Below are positions 45,405-56,091 of a stretch of DNA of 64,000 nt, piece after piece. The DNA is taken from assembly GCA_036927565.1 (NCBI GenBank), contig JAYESD010000001.1, positions 282,359,560 to 282,423,559 on the forward strand, in the 5' to 3' direction. The position numbers and the translations under genes are program-made. The stretch comes from Tuctoria greenei. Lineage: Eukaryota; Streptophyta; Magnoliopsida; Poales; Poaceae. Position 1 is the stretch's first letter. Each line of letters starts with the position of its first letter. Below the pieces are notes generated by a model that was not told the origin of the DNA, did no database searches, and saw nothing but the letters and a program-made list of their open reading frames with translations.

Positions 45405-45500
45405 AAAAGTGGGTAATATCATTTGGTCTATTTATGCAGTTGGAACAGTATATATGCAATTATCCCCAGACGTTTAACTAAATGCAGAAAGATAACATTA

Positions 45501-47151
45501 TCAGAAAGAGTGCATGTAGAAACCATAATTAGTCGGCGCCCGACTGTCGTTCTTGATGGTGACGCTGAACCAGCAATCCTTGCACAGTATCTCACAGTAG
45601 ATGTGGATGGTGAGAACTTGGTCCGAATCATCGCCCCCATGGCTAGAAGAGGCACCTAACGAGCTGAGCACTTCCTGTACAGTACGCTCGGCCCCTTCAC
45701 AGTACCCGTACCTGTAACCAACCAGCCTGCCTCTGACGGGCAGCACCTCTACCAGAACATGGGCATGGAGCGGCCAGCGCTAGCACTTGACGATGGCGGC
45801 CATCACCCTACGCCAGAACCGGGCGTCAAAGTTGGCCCGAAGCAGCGTGGCGAGCACCCGTGCTTCGATGAACGTGCACTCTTGCAGGTGCTTGCACATC
45901 TCCTGCGCAATCGCGGCGATCCGCGGGTGATCCCTCGGGTCCGCGCCACCGAATGTGAACGCCTTGAATTAGTACCAGTACTCCTCCTCCCTCAAGTAGT
46001 CAAGCACCACCGGCTTCATCGTTCCGATCCGACCGAGGTCGGCGAACTCGCTTGTGAAGAGGACCTTGCTTCCGTCGGCGAGCGCGCTCGGGGACGACGC
46101 TAGCGCGACCCAGGCCGACTCGTCAGCGCTGAACCATGCGTCCTCGAACACGAGCAGGAACGGCCCTCCGCCGCGAACCGCAGCTTGCCGAGGATACGGC
46201 GCAAGCCAGCGAGGTACTCTGACCTGTTGCTCAACCACTCAGTCTGGCCGGGGCGGATACCCAACTTCGTGCCGCCCCCCCTCGAGAACACTCAATGCGC
46301 ACAAAGTGGTCGCGCACGCGCTCTTTGTCGCAGGCGTGCTTCATGAGTGTGGTCTTGCTGGTCCATGTGGTGTCGATGACAGCTAGCATGTCCAAGTACG
46401 GCGTGCGACCGGGCGGACAGCGCTGCAGCAAGAAGTCGATAATGCGCTCCTTCTCCACGTGGCGCCCGAACATGCACCAATACATATACATCGTCATCTT
46501 CACGGGTCGGTGCACCTTTCGAGGGTACCCCTGCACGAGCAGGATGAACTGCTCCCTCATGTAATCACGCTTCAGGCTCTCCAGCTCGTCGACGGCGGTG
46601 GCCAGCCGCCTCCCCGTCGCGTGGTGGCCCCCGATCAAGCAGGCATGCTTCACGGCATTGGCCGCCGAGCAGAGCGCGAGGGAGCGCTTGCCCATAGCGG
46701 TAACAGCTTCATCTGCATGATCATCACCAATATCGTCGTTCTTGACATCGTCGAGGTCGGTCATCTCAAGGGCGAAGTGGGCACGGTACACGCCGTCGGT
46801 GAGAGCCTTGAGCTGCCCGAGGAGCTGCTAGTTGCCGATGTGCCGCCCCTCGGCCTCCTCGACCGTGCTCCCGATATTTCCCAGCAGGCGCTCCAATCGT
46901 CGTCGGTGCTCGTCCCTCGCGTCGGACCGAGGGAGGTTGTCGAAGATGAAGGAGAATATCTAGCTGAGGATATCTTCCACCGACGCAGGAACGACAATGT
47001 CCTTAGGCTATCCACACCATCGTACTCTAAAGCATACTCTATACACTATTTTTCTTCTATTTTTACAGTACGTACTCTAAATTACACTACGATACAATGT
47101 ATACAGTATGCTTTACAGCATGCCACTGCGAATGGTCTTAGTGAACTCCAT
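45501..47151 (-). pseudogene. NB-ARC disease-resistance protein, pseudogene
   Basis: Start ATG at 47151 (MEFTK). A Tourist MITE (47006-47137) interrupts the sixth codon; removing it and one TTA restores the frame into VVPASVEDIL. In-frame stops follow at about 46945 and 46829. The NB-ARC part has a degenerate P-loop (AVIDTTWTSKTTLMKHACDK, lacking the glycines), a kinase-2-like FLLVFEDAWFSADESAW and an RNBS-B-like GSKVLFTSE. At least two frame changes (near 46255 and 46165) and further stops (near 45972 and 45780) occur. The last open part ends at 45501. No leucine-rich repeats were seen. Intact relatives bind ATP/ADP as immune switches; this copy is dead. Confidence 0.75.
47006..47137. mobile_element. 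Tourist-like MITE inside the NB-ARC reading frame
   Basis: Ends GGCTATCCACACC and, on the other strand, GACCATTCGCAGT; target duplication TTA (47003-47005 and 47138-47140). Length 132 bp. The gene reads through if the MITE and one TTA are removed. Confidence 0.75.
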
Positions 47152-47759
47152 AATGTTGGATGCCGCTGATCTGGGCGCGGGGGAGAGGAGGGGAGGCTGT
47201 GGAGAGCCTGTGTGTGGCCGTGTTTGTGGTGGTGGCCAGCTTGGCTCTTGGCTGGCTTGGGAATGCCACTGACTCGGGCCTTGCGATGGGGCATCATTGA
47301 CGAGGATATATACTTACTACGAACGAGGATGGATAGGATGATCGACAATTTTCGGCAGGCCCCTCCGCATAGTAGTACCAGTCAGTAGCAGCAGGGCGTA
47401 TGCGTCGTGTGTCGCACTTTTGATGCTGGGTCCACGGCACAGACGTCGTCTGTGTTGTGCTGGTTTTGGTGGGGACTGGGGATGCAATAGGATGGAAGGA
47501 TGTTCTGCTCTCTGATGTGCTCTACTCTCTCTCTCTCTCTCTTTCTCTCTCTCCTCCTCCGGTCTTTTTCCATTCGTCCGAATTGGCATGGCGTGTTAAT
47601 CTGTGAGACCAGATGAATAACCAAACCAATGCCAATTCATAACCATTCCATCCGGAAATTTTGTGGGTTGGACTTTATGTCCTCTCTGTTTCTCAAACAA
47701 GGACTAATTACTATATATGTGTATCTGGGCTCATGTACACCAACATGTGTTGTGCCCTG
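47152..47759. other. 5' flank of the NB-ARC pseudogene
   Basis: A CT microsatellite at about 47522-47552 (on the + strand) is the only notable feature. No gene seen. Confidence 0.5.
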
Positions 47760-47928
47760 CACCAGCGGATCCACAAGGGGGTCAAGGGTGGCTCGAGCCC
47801 CCCCCCCCCCCCCTATCGCATGTCGAACAGTGGAGCCCCTCCTAATATTTGTAGGTAGAAAAGAAGAATTAGGAGGGGCTAAAGGTTGAAAAAGATGTTA
47901 TGTATGTGTTCAGCCTGGACCACCACTG
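47760..47928. mobile_element. hAT-type MITE, copy 2, inverted
   Basis: The same family as the MITE at 45176 but in opposite orientation: CACCAGCGGATCCACAAGG on the left, CAGTGGTGGTCCAGG on the other strand at the right. Flanks GTGCCCTG and GTGCTCTG (8 bp, one difference). A C16 run (47798-47813) corresponds to the G35 run of copy 1. Confidence 0.75.
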
Positions 47929-48249
47929 GTGCTCTGCATGGTAAGGGAATCAAACTTTTTCCTCATCCATTCATTTGGTTCATACTAGTCATCTTCCGTC
48001 GTGGCCCTCTCCCTTTAGGAAGCGGAAAGAGATTTTAGCTGCACGCCAGCTTCGTCGCCATCGCTTCGCTTTGCTTCTCCCCCTTTTGGGCGAACGGCTC
48101 CCAAGTGAAATTTTTTGGATCGAGCATTGTCGTTGTCAATGGATGATAAAGTGCGGTGCCTATGTACGAAATGCGGAAACATAAAATTTTTGAACAGAAT
48201 AGAAGTTCCGATGCACTTGTGTTGAAGCGGTTGCACGCCATATTATAAG

Positions 48250-48495
48250 GTGTGGACCTTCTATGACAAGACTAAATCACGAGTCATAGAAGAAGTAGAT
48301 GAGGATGATGATAGCACGGGGGTTGATAGGATGTATGAGATGCTAGAAGCTATGAAAGTGAAGGATCCTCTTACAATGGAGGCAAACATGTTCTTCGAGC
48401 AGCTGAAGGCATCAAAACAGCCATTGCATGAACACACGAATGTGACCACCTTGTTTTCATGACAAGATGTATGACAATTAAATCTATGTACTTCT
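48250..48495 (+). pseudogene. CACTA TNP2 transposase, N-terminal relic
   Basis: The frame reads FYDKTKSRVIEEVDE, then MFFEQLKASKQPLHEHT. The latter matches the FF.LL..SE.PLHEHT block of plant TNP2-type CACTA transposases. A frame change after 'HEHTNVT' is needed to reach the next block (TIKSMYF). The sequence then enters the assembly gap. The middle of the gene resumes at 53204, after the gypsy insertion. Confidence 0.7.
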
Positions 48496-48595
48496 NNNNN
48501 NNNNNNNNNNNNNNNNNNNNNNNNNNNNNNNNNNNNNNNNNNNNNNNNNNNNNNNNNNNNNNNNNNNNNNNNNNNNNNNNNNNNNNNNNNNNNNN
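48496..48595. other. assembly gap (100 N)
   Basis: Exactly 100 N, the conventional size for a gap of unknown length. It lies between TNP2 and the 5' LTR of the gypsy element; about 300 bp of that LTR is missing compared with the 3' LTR. Confidence 0.98.
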
Positions 48596-49225
48596 GTCGT
48601 GTCCAGTCGCGCATTGAAGGCACGTGCCTTCCGCAAACGCATAGGTGCGGTGCAACTTGCGCCCCTGTCAGGTACTGCTGCATCCAACCACATCGCAGTG
48701 AAGGCGTCGCAGGGCTACCATACTCTGCCAAGTGGGTAGCCTGCAGCGACAAGACAGACGGACGAGACATCCCCTGCCACCATCAGTGACTACGCTCTGC
48801 CACTAGCGACCGACGCGGCAAGACAACGAGTCTCCAAGTAGAGGTCATAGGCAGCGTAGCGGAGAAGCCTTAGATCTTTAGGATAAGATCGCCCCAGGGC
48901 CACCTGTCGGGCTCTGGACACCACTTGTAAGCTGTCTGGCCCTATACTATAAAAGGATCGGACACCCACTGACTTAGAGGCATATTCTCTGGTCTGCTCG
49001 GACCAAGGATCCCCCACATCGAGCATCACCCACACACATACCTTCAATACCACTCACCATGGAGTAGGGTTTTACGCTCCTTGCGGCCTGAACCACGTAA
49101 AAACCACTATCTCATACTTCCATCCGCTAGAACACTTAATTGAGGCCTAAGCCCCACCGAACAAAGAACATCTGTGGGCTTCTCCTTAGAAGATCCAGGT
49201 GAAGTGTCTCTCTAACACTTTGACA
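48596..49225 (+). repeat. 5' LTR (right part) of the gypsy element
   Basis: Matches the 3' LTR from about 52574 onward with few differences by eye. TATAAAAGG at 48948-48956; ends TAACACTTTGACA. The left third is lost in the gap. Confidence 0.85.
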
Positions 49226-49245
49226 TTTGGCGCGCCAGGTAGGGG
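49226..49245 (+). other. gypsy primer-binding site
   Basis: TTTGGCGCGCCAGGTAGGGG directly after the 5' LTR. Confidence 0.75.
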
Positions 49246-49329
49246 CTTTTTCCCTCAAAAAAGTGGTAGCATATTTCACCGGCATGATTTTCATCAAGCC
49301 TGCAAGAAGCGGCAAGATCAAACTGGAAA

Positions 49330-50190
49330 AGGCCAGCCGTTGATGTTTTCAGTGTTGATGGTGGGAGCTACCGGAGCATCCACCTCCAACACCATCCAGG
49401 GGGCCTGCCGTCGACATTCTTCTCGTTGATGATGGGCGACGCCGGAGCATCCAGATCTGCCACCTCCCAGGGGGCCAGCCGTCGACGTTTTTAGCATTGA
49501 TGGTGGGCGCTGCTGGAGCATCCAGCTTCGACACCATCCAGGGGGCCCGCTATCGACGTTCTTCTAAGTTATGATGGGTGACGCCAGAGCATCCAGCTCT
49601 GGCACCTCCCAGGGGACCAACTGTCGACGTTTTCAGCGTTGATGGTGGGTGCTGCCAGAGCATCCAGCTTCGACACCATCCAGGGGGCCTGTCATCGACG
49701 TTCTTCTCATTGATGATGGGCGATGCCGGAGCATCTAGCTCCGACACCTCCCATGGGGCCAACCGTGGACGTTTTCAGCGTTGATGGTGGGTGCTACTGG
49801 AGCATCCAGCTCCGACACCATCCAGGGGGCCCGTCGTCGACATACTTCTCGTTGATGATGGGCGACGCCGGAGCATCCAACTCCGGCACCTCCCAGGGGG
49901 CCAGCCATCGATGTTTTCAGCGTTTATGGTGGGCGTTGCTGGATCATACAGCTCTCACACCATCCAGGGGCTCCACCGTCGATGCTCGTCTCGTTGATGA
50001 TGGGCGACGTCGGAGCATCTAGCTCCGGCACCTCCCAGGGGGCCAACCGTCGATGTTTTCAGCGATGATGGTGGGCGCTGTCGGAGCATCCAGCTCTGAC
50101 ACCATCCAGGGGGCCTGTCGTTAATGTTCTTCTCGTTAATGATGGGCGACGCTGGAGCATCCAACTGCGGCACCTCCCGGGGGGCCCGAC
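49330..50190 (+). repeat. dimeric tandem array, 71-bp monomers in 142-bp units
   Basis: Two related 71-bp monomers alternate. One contains CACCATCCAGGGGGCC and CTCGTTGATGATGGGCGA; the other CACCTCCCAGGGGGCC and AGCGTTGATGGTGGGCGC. The first type's landmark recurs near 49419, 49561, 49703, 49845, 49987 and 50129, an exact 142-bp step. About six dimers. Confidence 0.9.
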
Positions 50191-50539
50191 GTTGATGTTC
50201 CGCACGTTGAGGGTGGGAGCTGCCTCAGTTTGGTGGCTACCTTGTCGCCATCACCGCCAAAGACTTCTCTGACGATGACCACACATCTCGTTTCAAGTCC
50301 GACACTCGCCAGGGAGCCCGCCGGCGTCAACAACCCAAGCTCCCGCGCTCCGCCAGGGGCCCGTAGATGACATCCCGCGACTAAGTGGTAGGCGTGTCCA
50401 ACCATTTGGCCACACCTACGAGGGGGCCTCTAAGGGATCCCATGAGCAGGACGTCAGGCGGTTTCCGGTCGCCACGGCAACAACGGCGTCACCAAGGTGT
50501 TATGCGTTACCGCTGTAAGTTTTACTTTTGGCACGGTGG

Positions 50540-51640
50540 GAGGTCGAGAGTATGCAATCTGCTTAGTCTGGTCCTGCACTTTAAGCGTGTACACTTTGCC
50601 TCCCCAACGCCACTTCGGTAAAGCTTCAGCCTGAGCATAGTGGTAAGATAGTTTTTCCTCTTTTTTTTTTGAAAATGGTGTCATAGCGTCTGGAAGCAGC
50701 GCCCGGACCAACTAAGCTCCAGAGGGTTCGTTCCAGAGTGTTCAACCTACTTAGCATGGTTCCGTACCCTAAGCTTGTACATTTTGCCTCCCTTGTCATC
50801 CGGAGCGGGTCGTTACCTTCTTGTAAAGGCTGCCTCTTCCTATGATTACCAAGTTAGAAGAATCACTGTCTTGCCCTATGCTCTGTTTATGTTCATTTAA
50901 TTACGCATCAATTTTATGATCATCAAATCATGCTCGTTCTCGTATATTCCCTGTCATATGTCCGATCACTCTCTCTTTTTCTCGCGCCTAGTGGAGTTAT
51001 ACAATCCTGCTGTAGGCGGGTCAGCTTGAGGTGCATGCAACGTGTCTCTCTGTCGCCCCCTTGTTTGGGGCCTTGTGTCGCCAGACGGTATGCCCCACGA
51101 AAGGCCTACGCCAAGCCGGATGTCCAAGGTGTGTAGCTCGCTTAGCATGGTTTCGTACCCTAAGCATGCACACCCTGCCTCCCAGTGCTGCGGCTAAGTA
51201 CTAGGGGCTAGACGGCTCACACCCCGAATAAGGCAGAAACCGGGCCCCGGATGCTAATGCACTGAATTACCCAAGCCCCGCTACTCAGCTTAGGATCGTA
51301 AGGCGTAGCAAAACTAAAGAGCAGGAAGGGAGTGACCGACGAGCAAAATTACTTACATTATGCTTTAATTTTTTCCTTTCTTTCTCATATCGTCTGACAT
51401 ATGTCCAGTTACATTTCTCCTGTTTCGTTCATGGTTGGAGTTGTGATATACTGCTGCAGGCGGGTCTGCTTGAGCTTCCTGTGATGTATTTGGGTTCCTT
51501 GGTTGTTTTCCTGCTCGGGAGCCTTTGGTGTCGAATGGTCACTACCCTAAAAAGCTAACACGCATGGGAGGTTCAGAGTGTACAACCTGCTTAGCTTGGT
51601 TCTGCACCCTAAGCATGTACACTTTGCCTCTTCAGCGCTA
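50540..51640 (+). repeat. four dispersed copies of a ~60-bp block
   Basis: The block around 'CTTAGC..GGTTC.G.ACCCTAAGC.TGTACA...TTGCCTC' appears near 50550, 50735, 51135 and 51580. The two larger segments around 50940-51130 and 51390-51500 share 'CATATGTCC' and 'CTGCAGGCGGGTC' type blocks, so a unit of about 450 bp may be duplicated. Confidence 0.6.
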
Positions 51641-51853
51641 ACGGCTGAGTACAGGGGGCCAGACGGCACATGCTCCTGAACAGGGAGATAACCGTAACCT
51701 GAATATTGTCGCACTGAATTACCCATGCGTCGTAAGCCCGACTCGGGACCGTAAGACATAACGAGACTAGAGCAGGGGAAATGTGACCGGTAGGCGAAAT
51801 TACTCTTTCTCTATCATGTGTTCAGGTCATACAGAAATTAACACCAGTGTTGC

Positions 51854-52197
51854 TTCTCCGAGCTCCGGCGCCTCCCAAGGGGGTCGTCGGCGTCATTTCT
51901 CCGAGCTCCGGTGCCTCCCAAGGGGGCAGCCGGCGTCACTTCTCCGAGCTTTGATGCCTTCCAAGGGAGCCGCCGACGTCACTTCTGCGAGCTCCGGCGC
52001 CTCCCAAGGGAGCTGCTGGCGTCACTTCTTCGAGCTCCGGTGCCTCCCAAGGGGGCCACTGGCGTCACTTCTCCGAGCTCCGGTGCCTCCCAAGGGGGCC
52101 GCCGGCATCGCTTTTCCGAGCTCCATCGCCCCCCAAGGGGGTCATCGGCGTCACTTATTCGAGCTCCGACGCCTCCTAGAGGGGCCGCTGGCGTCAC
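51854..52197 (+). repeat. 43-bp tandem array, 8 copies
   Basis: Units begin TTCTCCGAGCTCCGG at 51854, 51897, 51940, 51983, 52026, 52069, 52112 and 52155, each with CCTCCCAAGGGGG. The 43-bp period is kept exactly. Confidence 0.92.
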
Positions 52198-52267
52198 TTT
52201 TACAAAGAAAAGATGAAGGCCCCACCTACAGAATCGTCACCTCTCCCGAGGTGAGCCCAGGGGCCAC

Positions 52268-53203
52268 TGTCGGTACCCTCAAGACCGGGTACCCCCGCCT
52301 ACAAGAAAAAGCTTCGAACCCGACCTCTCCACCGAGAAGGGCTTCGGAGCTTCCACGCGTCCTCCCGCTCCAGGCCCTTGCTCCCACCGAGGAGGGCTTC
52401 GGAGCTGCCACGCGTCCTCTCGCTTTGGGCCCTTTCTCCCTCCCAGGAGGGCTTCGGAGCTGCCATGCGCCCTCTGGCATCGGGCCCTCTCTCCCGCCTG
52501 GGAGGGCTCCGAAGCTGGAGTGTGTCCCACGACCTGCAATAGGTCGTGGGCCCTATAGAGTAAAGGGTGACGCGTCATGTCTAGTCACGCATTGAAGGCA
52601 CGTGCCTTCCCCAAACGCATAGGTGTGGTGCAACTTGCACCCCCTGTCTGGTACCGCTGCATCCAACCACATCGCAGTGAAGGCGTTGCAGGCCTACCCT
52701 ATTGCGCCAAGTAGGTAGCCTGCGGCGACAAGACAAACGGACGGGAGATCCCCTGCCACCATCAGCGACTACGCCCTACCACTAGCGACCGACGCGGCAA
52801 GACAATGAGTCTCCAAGTAGAGGTCAGAGGCACCGTAGTGGAGAAACCTTAGAACTTTAGGATAAGATCACTCTGGGGCCACCTGTTGGGCCCTGGACCC
52901 CACTTGTAAGTTGTCCGACCTTGGACTATAAAAGGACTGGGCAGCCACCGACTTAGAGGCATCTTCTCTGGTCCGCTCGGACCAAGGATCCCCCACATCG
53001 AGCATCACACACACGCATACCAGCAATACCACTCACCATGGAGTAGGGTGTTATGCTCCTTGCGGCCCGAACCACATAAAACCACTGTCTCATACTTCCA
53101 TCCGCTAGAACACTTGATTGAGGCCTAAGCCCTGCCGAACAAAGAACCTCTGCGGGCTGCTCCTTAGCAGATCTGGGGGAAGTGTCGCTCTAACACTTTG
53201 ACA
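52268..53203 (+). repeat. 3' LTR of the gypsy element
   Basis: Starts TGTCGGTACCC and ends CACTTTGACA, 936 bp. Four tandem 55-bp units with AGGGCTTCGGAGCT start at 52338, 52393, 52448 and 52503. TATAAAAG at 52927-52934. TNP2 coding sequence resumes at 53204. Confidence 0.88.
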
Positions 53204-53740
53204 ACGCTGGACTGTTTTGATCCAGATTTTGCTCATAATGCAAGAAATGTTCACACCGGGTTAGCGACAAACAGATTCTCGCCGTTCAGTACAAACACTA
53301 CATCATACTCCTGTTGGCCCGTCTTTGTCATTCTGTACAACCTGTCATCAGCTTTTTCTATGAAGTACGAGTTCATGTTACTTAGCCTCATTGTGTCTGG
53401 GTTGGACCATCCTGGGTCACGTCTCAACGTGATGTTGAAATTGCTGATCGAAGAATTGAAAATGTTGTGAAGAGGAGTCGAAGCGCACAACAGTTACAAA
53501 AAAAGCAAAAATTCAAACTTCGAGCTGCTTATTTGTGTTTTCCGGCATACGACATGTTTAGGCAACGACATGTTTGAGGAAGAACACAATTGTCACTAAA
53601 GAACAACCGAAACGTCTTGACGGGTCAAATTTTTTTGATATGTTGGACAAGCTGTGGCCAGATGAAGGTTGTCCTGCATATTTTGTAAGTTACGGAGAGG
53701 AATACTATTGGACTCACATATGTGAACTTTAAGAGCTATC
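53204..53740 (+). pseudogene. CACTA TNP2 transposase, middle part
   Basis: Reads NVHTGLATNRFSPFSTNTTS, then WPVFVILYNLSSAFSMKYEF, LLSLIVSGLDHPGS and LLIEELKML, which align in order with the conserved TNP2 core of plant CACTA transposases. A stop follows at 53470, and decayed coding sequence (QKFKLRAAYLC) continues in another frame. Together with 48250-48495 it shows that the gypsy element inserted in this gene. Confidence 0.75.
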
Positions 53741-54622
53741 GTATGTGAGTCAGATAAGCTCGTCTACAGTTTATGCCTAGTTTATGAATCACATAAGCAC
53801 ATCTACAGTTTCATATTCTCTATTGTGAGTCATATGTGTTGCAGTACTAAAGATAAAGATGGAGAAAAACTAGCATTATCCAAGAGTGGTATTTGGTCTA
53901 GAAAAATCTGACTTCTTCTAACTTAGAAGTAAAAATTTTAAGTGACTAATAATGAGGAAATATGACTTTTTAATGACAAAAATACATTTTTTGCACCCTT
54001 CTTTTTCTCTCTCAGTGCGCCTGTGAAAAACTGATGTCTTTTCAAGTCCAACGCGAATCCACTTCTGACCTTTGTGCTTCAACACAATCGATGACAAGCA
54101 AGCTGCAGGGGCGTCATGGTTCACTCGCCTACTCTAATATAACGAGGTCAAATACAGTTTTTTAATATTAGCTGATTAATTTAATTATTTAATAAAAATA
54201 GCTGCTGAACATTTATTTTTGCAAAGTTAGCGACCTTGCCGCCTTTTAGCTGGGGATCTCGGCCTCTAGACCGGTGACTTGCTTACGTGGCGCGCTATGT
54301 AGACGCCACAGTGGCACTGCATGTGGGACCCACCTTGTCGCCCCTCGGACGGGTGAAAGGATTTTTTTAAAAAAATATGTACAGTAAATTACCAGAAATA
54401 TTTGTACAGTAAACTATCATAAATATTATATATATATATATATATATTAGTGATATATCCTACCAAATATTTTTTGTGTATATAGTACTCTATTTCCTTT
54501 CACCATTTCTTATTGTTGTTTCCTTCTTTGTCAAAATACACAGTACCTGCTATCCTTTAATATTTCTTTCCGTATTCTTTAATCCGGAAGCAGCAGAAGC
54601 TTCACGTTTCGGTTGCTATGAG

Positions 54623-56075
54623 TAGGGATGAAAACGGAGCGGATAATATCCGATCCGTCCGGCTGCCGGATCCGAAAATATCCGGTCCATATCCGTTTTG
54701 GTCGGATCTATTCGGATACGGATCGGATATCGAATATCTCTATTCGGATATCGGACCGGAAACGGCGCGGCTCAATATCCGTCCGTTTTATCGGATATCC
54801 GTTTTTGATCGAATATATCCGTTTTAATATCCGTTTTACATCCGAATTATTTTGGTCCAGATCTGGCTGGCGCTGGCGGCCTGGACCAAAAATGCGGCGG
54901 CGGACTGTTGGACCTAACCCTCATCACGTGCGTCCTCTACGCGGCTACGCCGTACTCCCGTTCGGCCGTTCCTGGCCCGCTGGCCGTGACCGTGACTCGA
55001 CCCCGTGCCCTACTCCCGAGTCCGACGGCCGACACCCGCGTGCCGCCCGCCCGCCAGCCAGCGCCGCGTGCCGTCCTGATCCGACGAGGCTGGTGAGCGT
55101 CAGTCGACCCGCAGCCGCAAGCCGCAGCCGCCCTTCGGCCATCGCCGGACCCGGAACGCCCTCGGACCTCGGCTGTCCGCGCCGCCATCCGCCAGCCAGT
55201 GTCGTCCGCCGTCCCGATCTGGCCGGCGGCGCATCGCCGCCCCACGCTCCCACCGTGTTGCGTGAGCGCCTGAGCTCAGTGAGGTGCGTGCGATCCTGGC
55301 CTTCACCGCCTGGGACATTGAGCAGTTAGGCCTGGAAAGTTTTAAGAAATGAAGTGGGCTCAGTCGTGTGTTTCATGGCCCATTTCCTAGGTGCAGTGTA
55401 AAAATCATGAGAGAGTTTGATTAAAAGCCAAGCATAGGTGTAGACTTGTAAAAATGTAATGCAGCCTAGTGTTGTGTTCTGCACCGGAAGCTAGATGCTG
55501 ATGATATACTACACAGTTGGTGTCACCTCTAGATAACAAACAAAATTCAGGGTTGTTATGATGAACCAAACGACAAGTAAAGAATCCAGTATGCTTGCAA
55601 ACTCCCCTATGAACCATTTTTGATGCGGATGTATTATGAGTTATGTGTATGAATTATTAATTACTTCCTCCTTTGTCAGAAGATTGTCACATTTAGTTCA
55701 TTTTTTAACTAAAAGTGATAATCTTTTGAGAGTATGTGTTAATTTTTTAATTTTAATTACATACGTTATGTGAAATTATGTGATATGTCATAAGTGAAAT
55801 ATTAATAACATGTGTTACGTGTGCGGACTATATATTCTTTCATTATCTATTATTTAATGATTGATGTGTGAAATGTTTTTTCGAAATAAATATTCGAGTC
55901 CGTCTAATATCCGTAAGTTTTCGATCCAATAGACTCCGTTTCCGATACATCCGACATATCCGATATCATATCCGTTTCTGACAACATCCGATCCGAATCC
56001 GTTTCCGAAATTATTATGTGGATATGGATATGGAAAAGCATTTTATCCGTCCATATCCGTCTGTTTTCATCCCTA
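54623..56075. mobile_element. Ac/Ds-like non-autonomous hAT element
   Basis: Terminal repeats TAGGGATGAAAACGG and TAGGGATGAAAACAGACGG, matching the maize Ac/Ds terminus TAGGGATGAAA. The 8-bp target duplication GCTATGAG is perfect (54615-54622 and 56076-56083). Both subterminal regions (54640-54850 and 55895-56060) are full of ATATCCG/CGGATAT motifs. The interior has a GC-rich block (54860-55330) and no transposase. It depends on a hAT transposase from elsewhere. Confidence 0.88.
55664..55732. mobile_element. Stowaway-like MITE inside the Ds-like element
   Basis: Starts CTTCCTCCTTTGTC, forms a hairpin around TAGTTCATTTTTTAACTA, ends TTTTGAGAG; TA on both sides. Confidence 0.6.
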
Positions 56076-56091
56076 GCTATGAGGAGGAAGA

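Larger units (their letters stand above)
48596..53203 (+). mobile_element. non-autonomous gypsy LTR element with tandem-repeat interior
   Basis: 5' LTR (partial), primer site, about 3.0 kb of internal DNA without gag or pol, and a 3' LTR. The interior consists of a 71/142-bp array, a repeated ~60-bp block and a 43-bp array. LTR and primer site are of the Tat-like type also seen at 41549. It would depend on proteins of an autonomous relative. It is inserted in a CACTA TNP2 gene. Confidence 0.8.

Noticed and set aside
49330..52200. 71-bp and 43-bp arrays as CRISPR or as a coding repeat protein
   Set aside because: Units are contiguous without unique spacers, and the 43-bp period does not keep a reading frame; both lie between the LTRs of a gypsy element.
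54628..55329. 233-codon ORF in the Ds-like element
   Set aside because: Its first third is translated subterminal repeat (ATATCCG), the rest is GC-rich and without any recognisable domain; a short-frame artefact is more likely.
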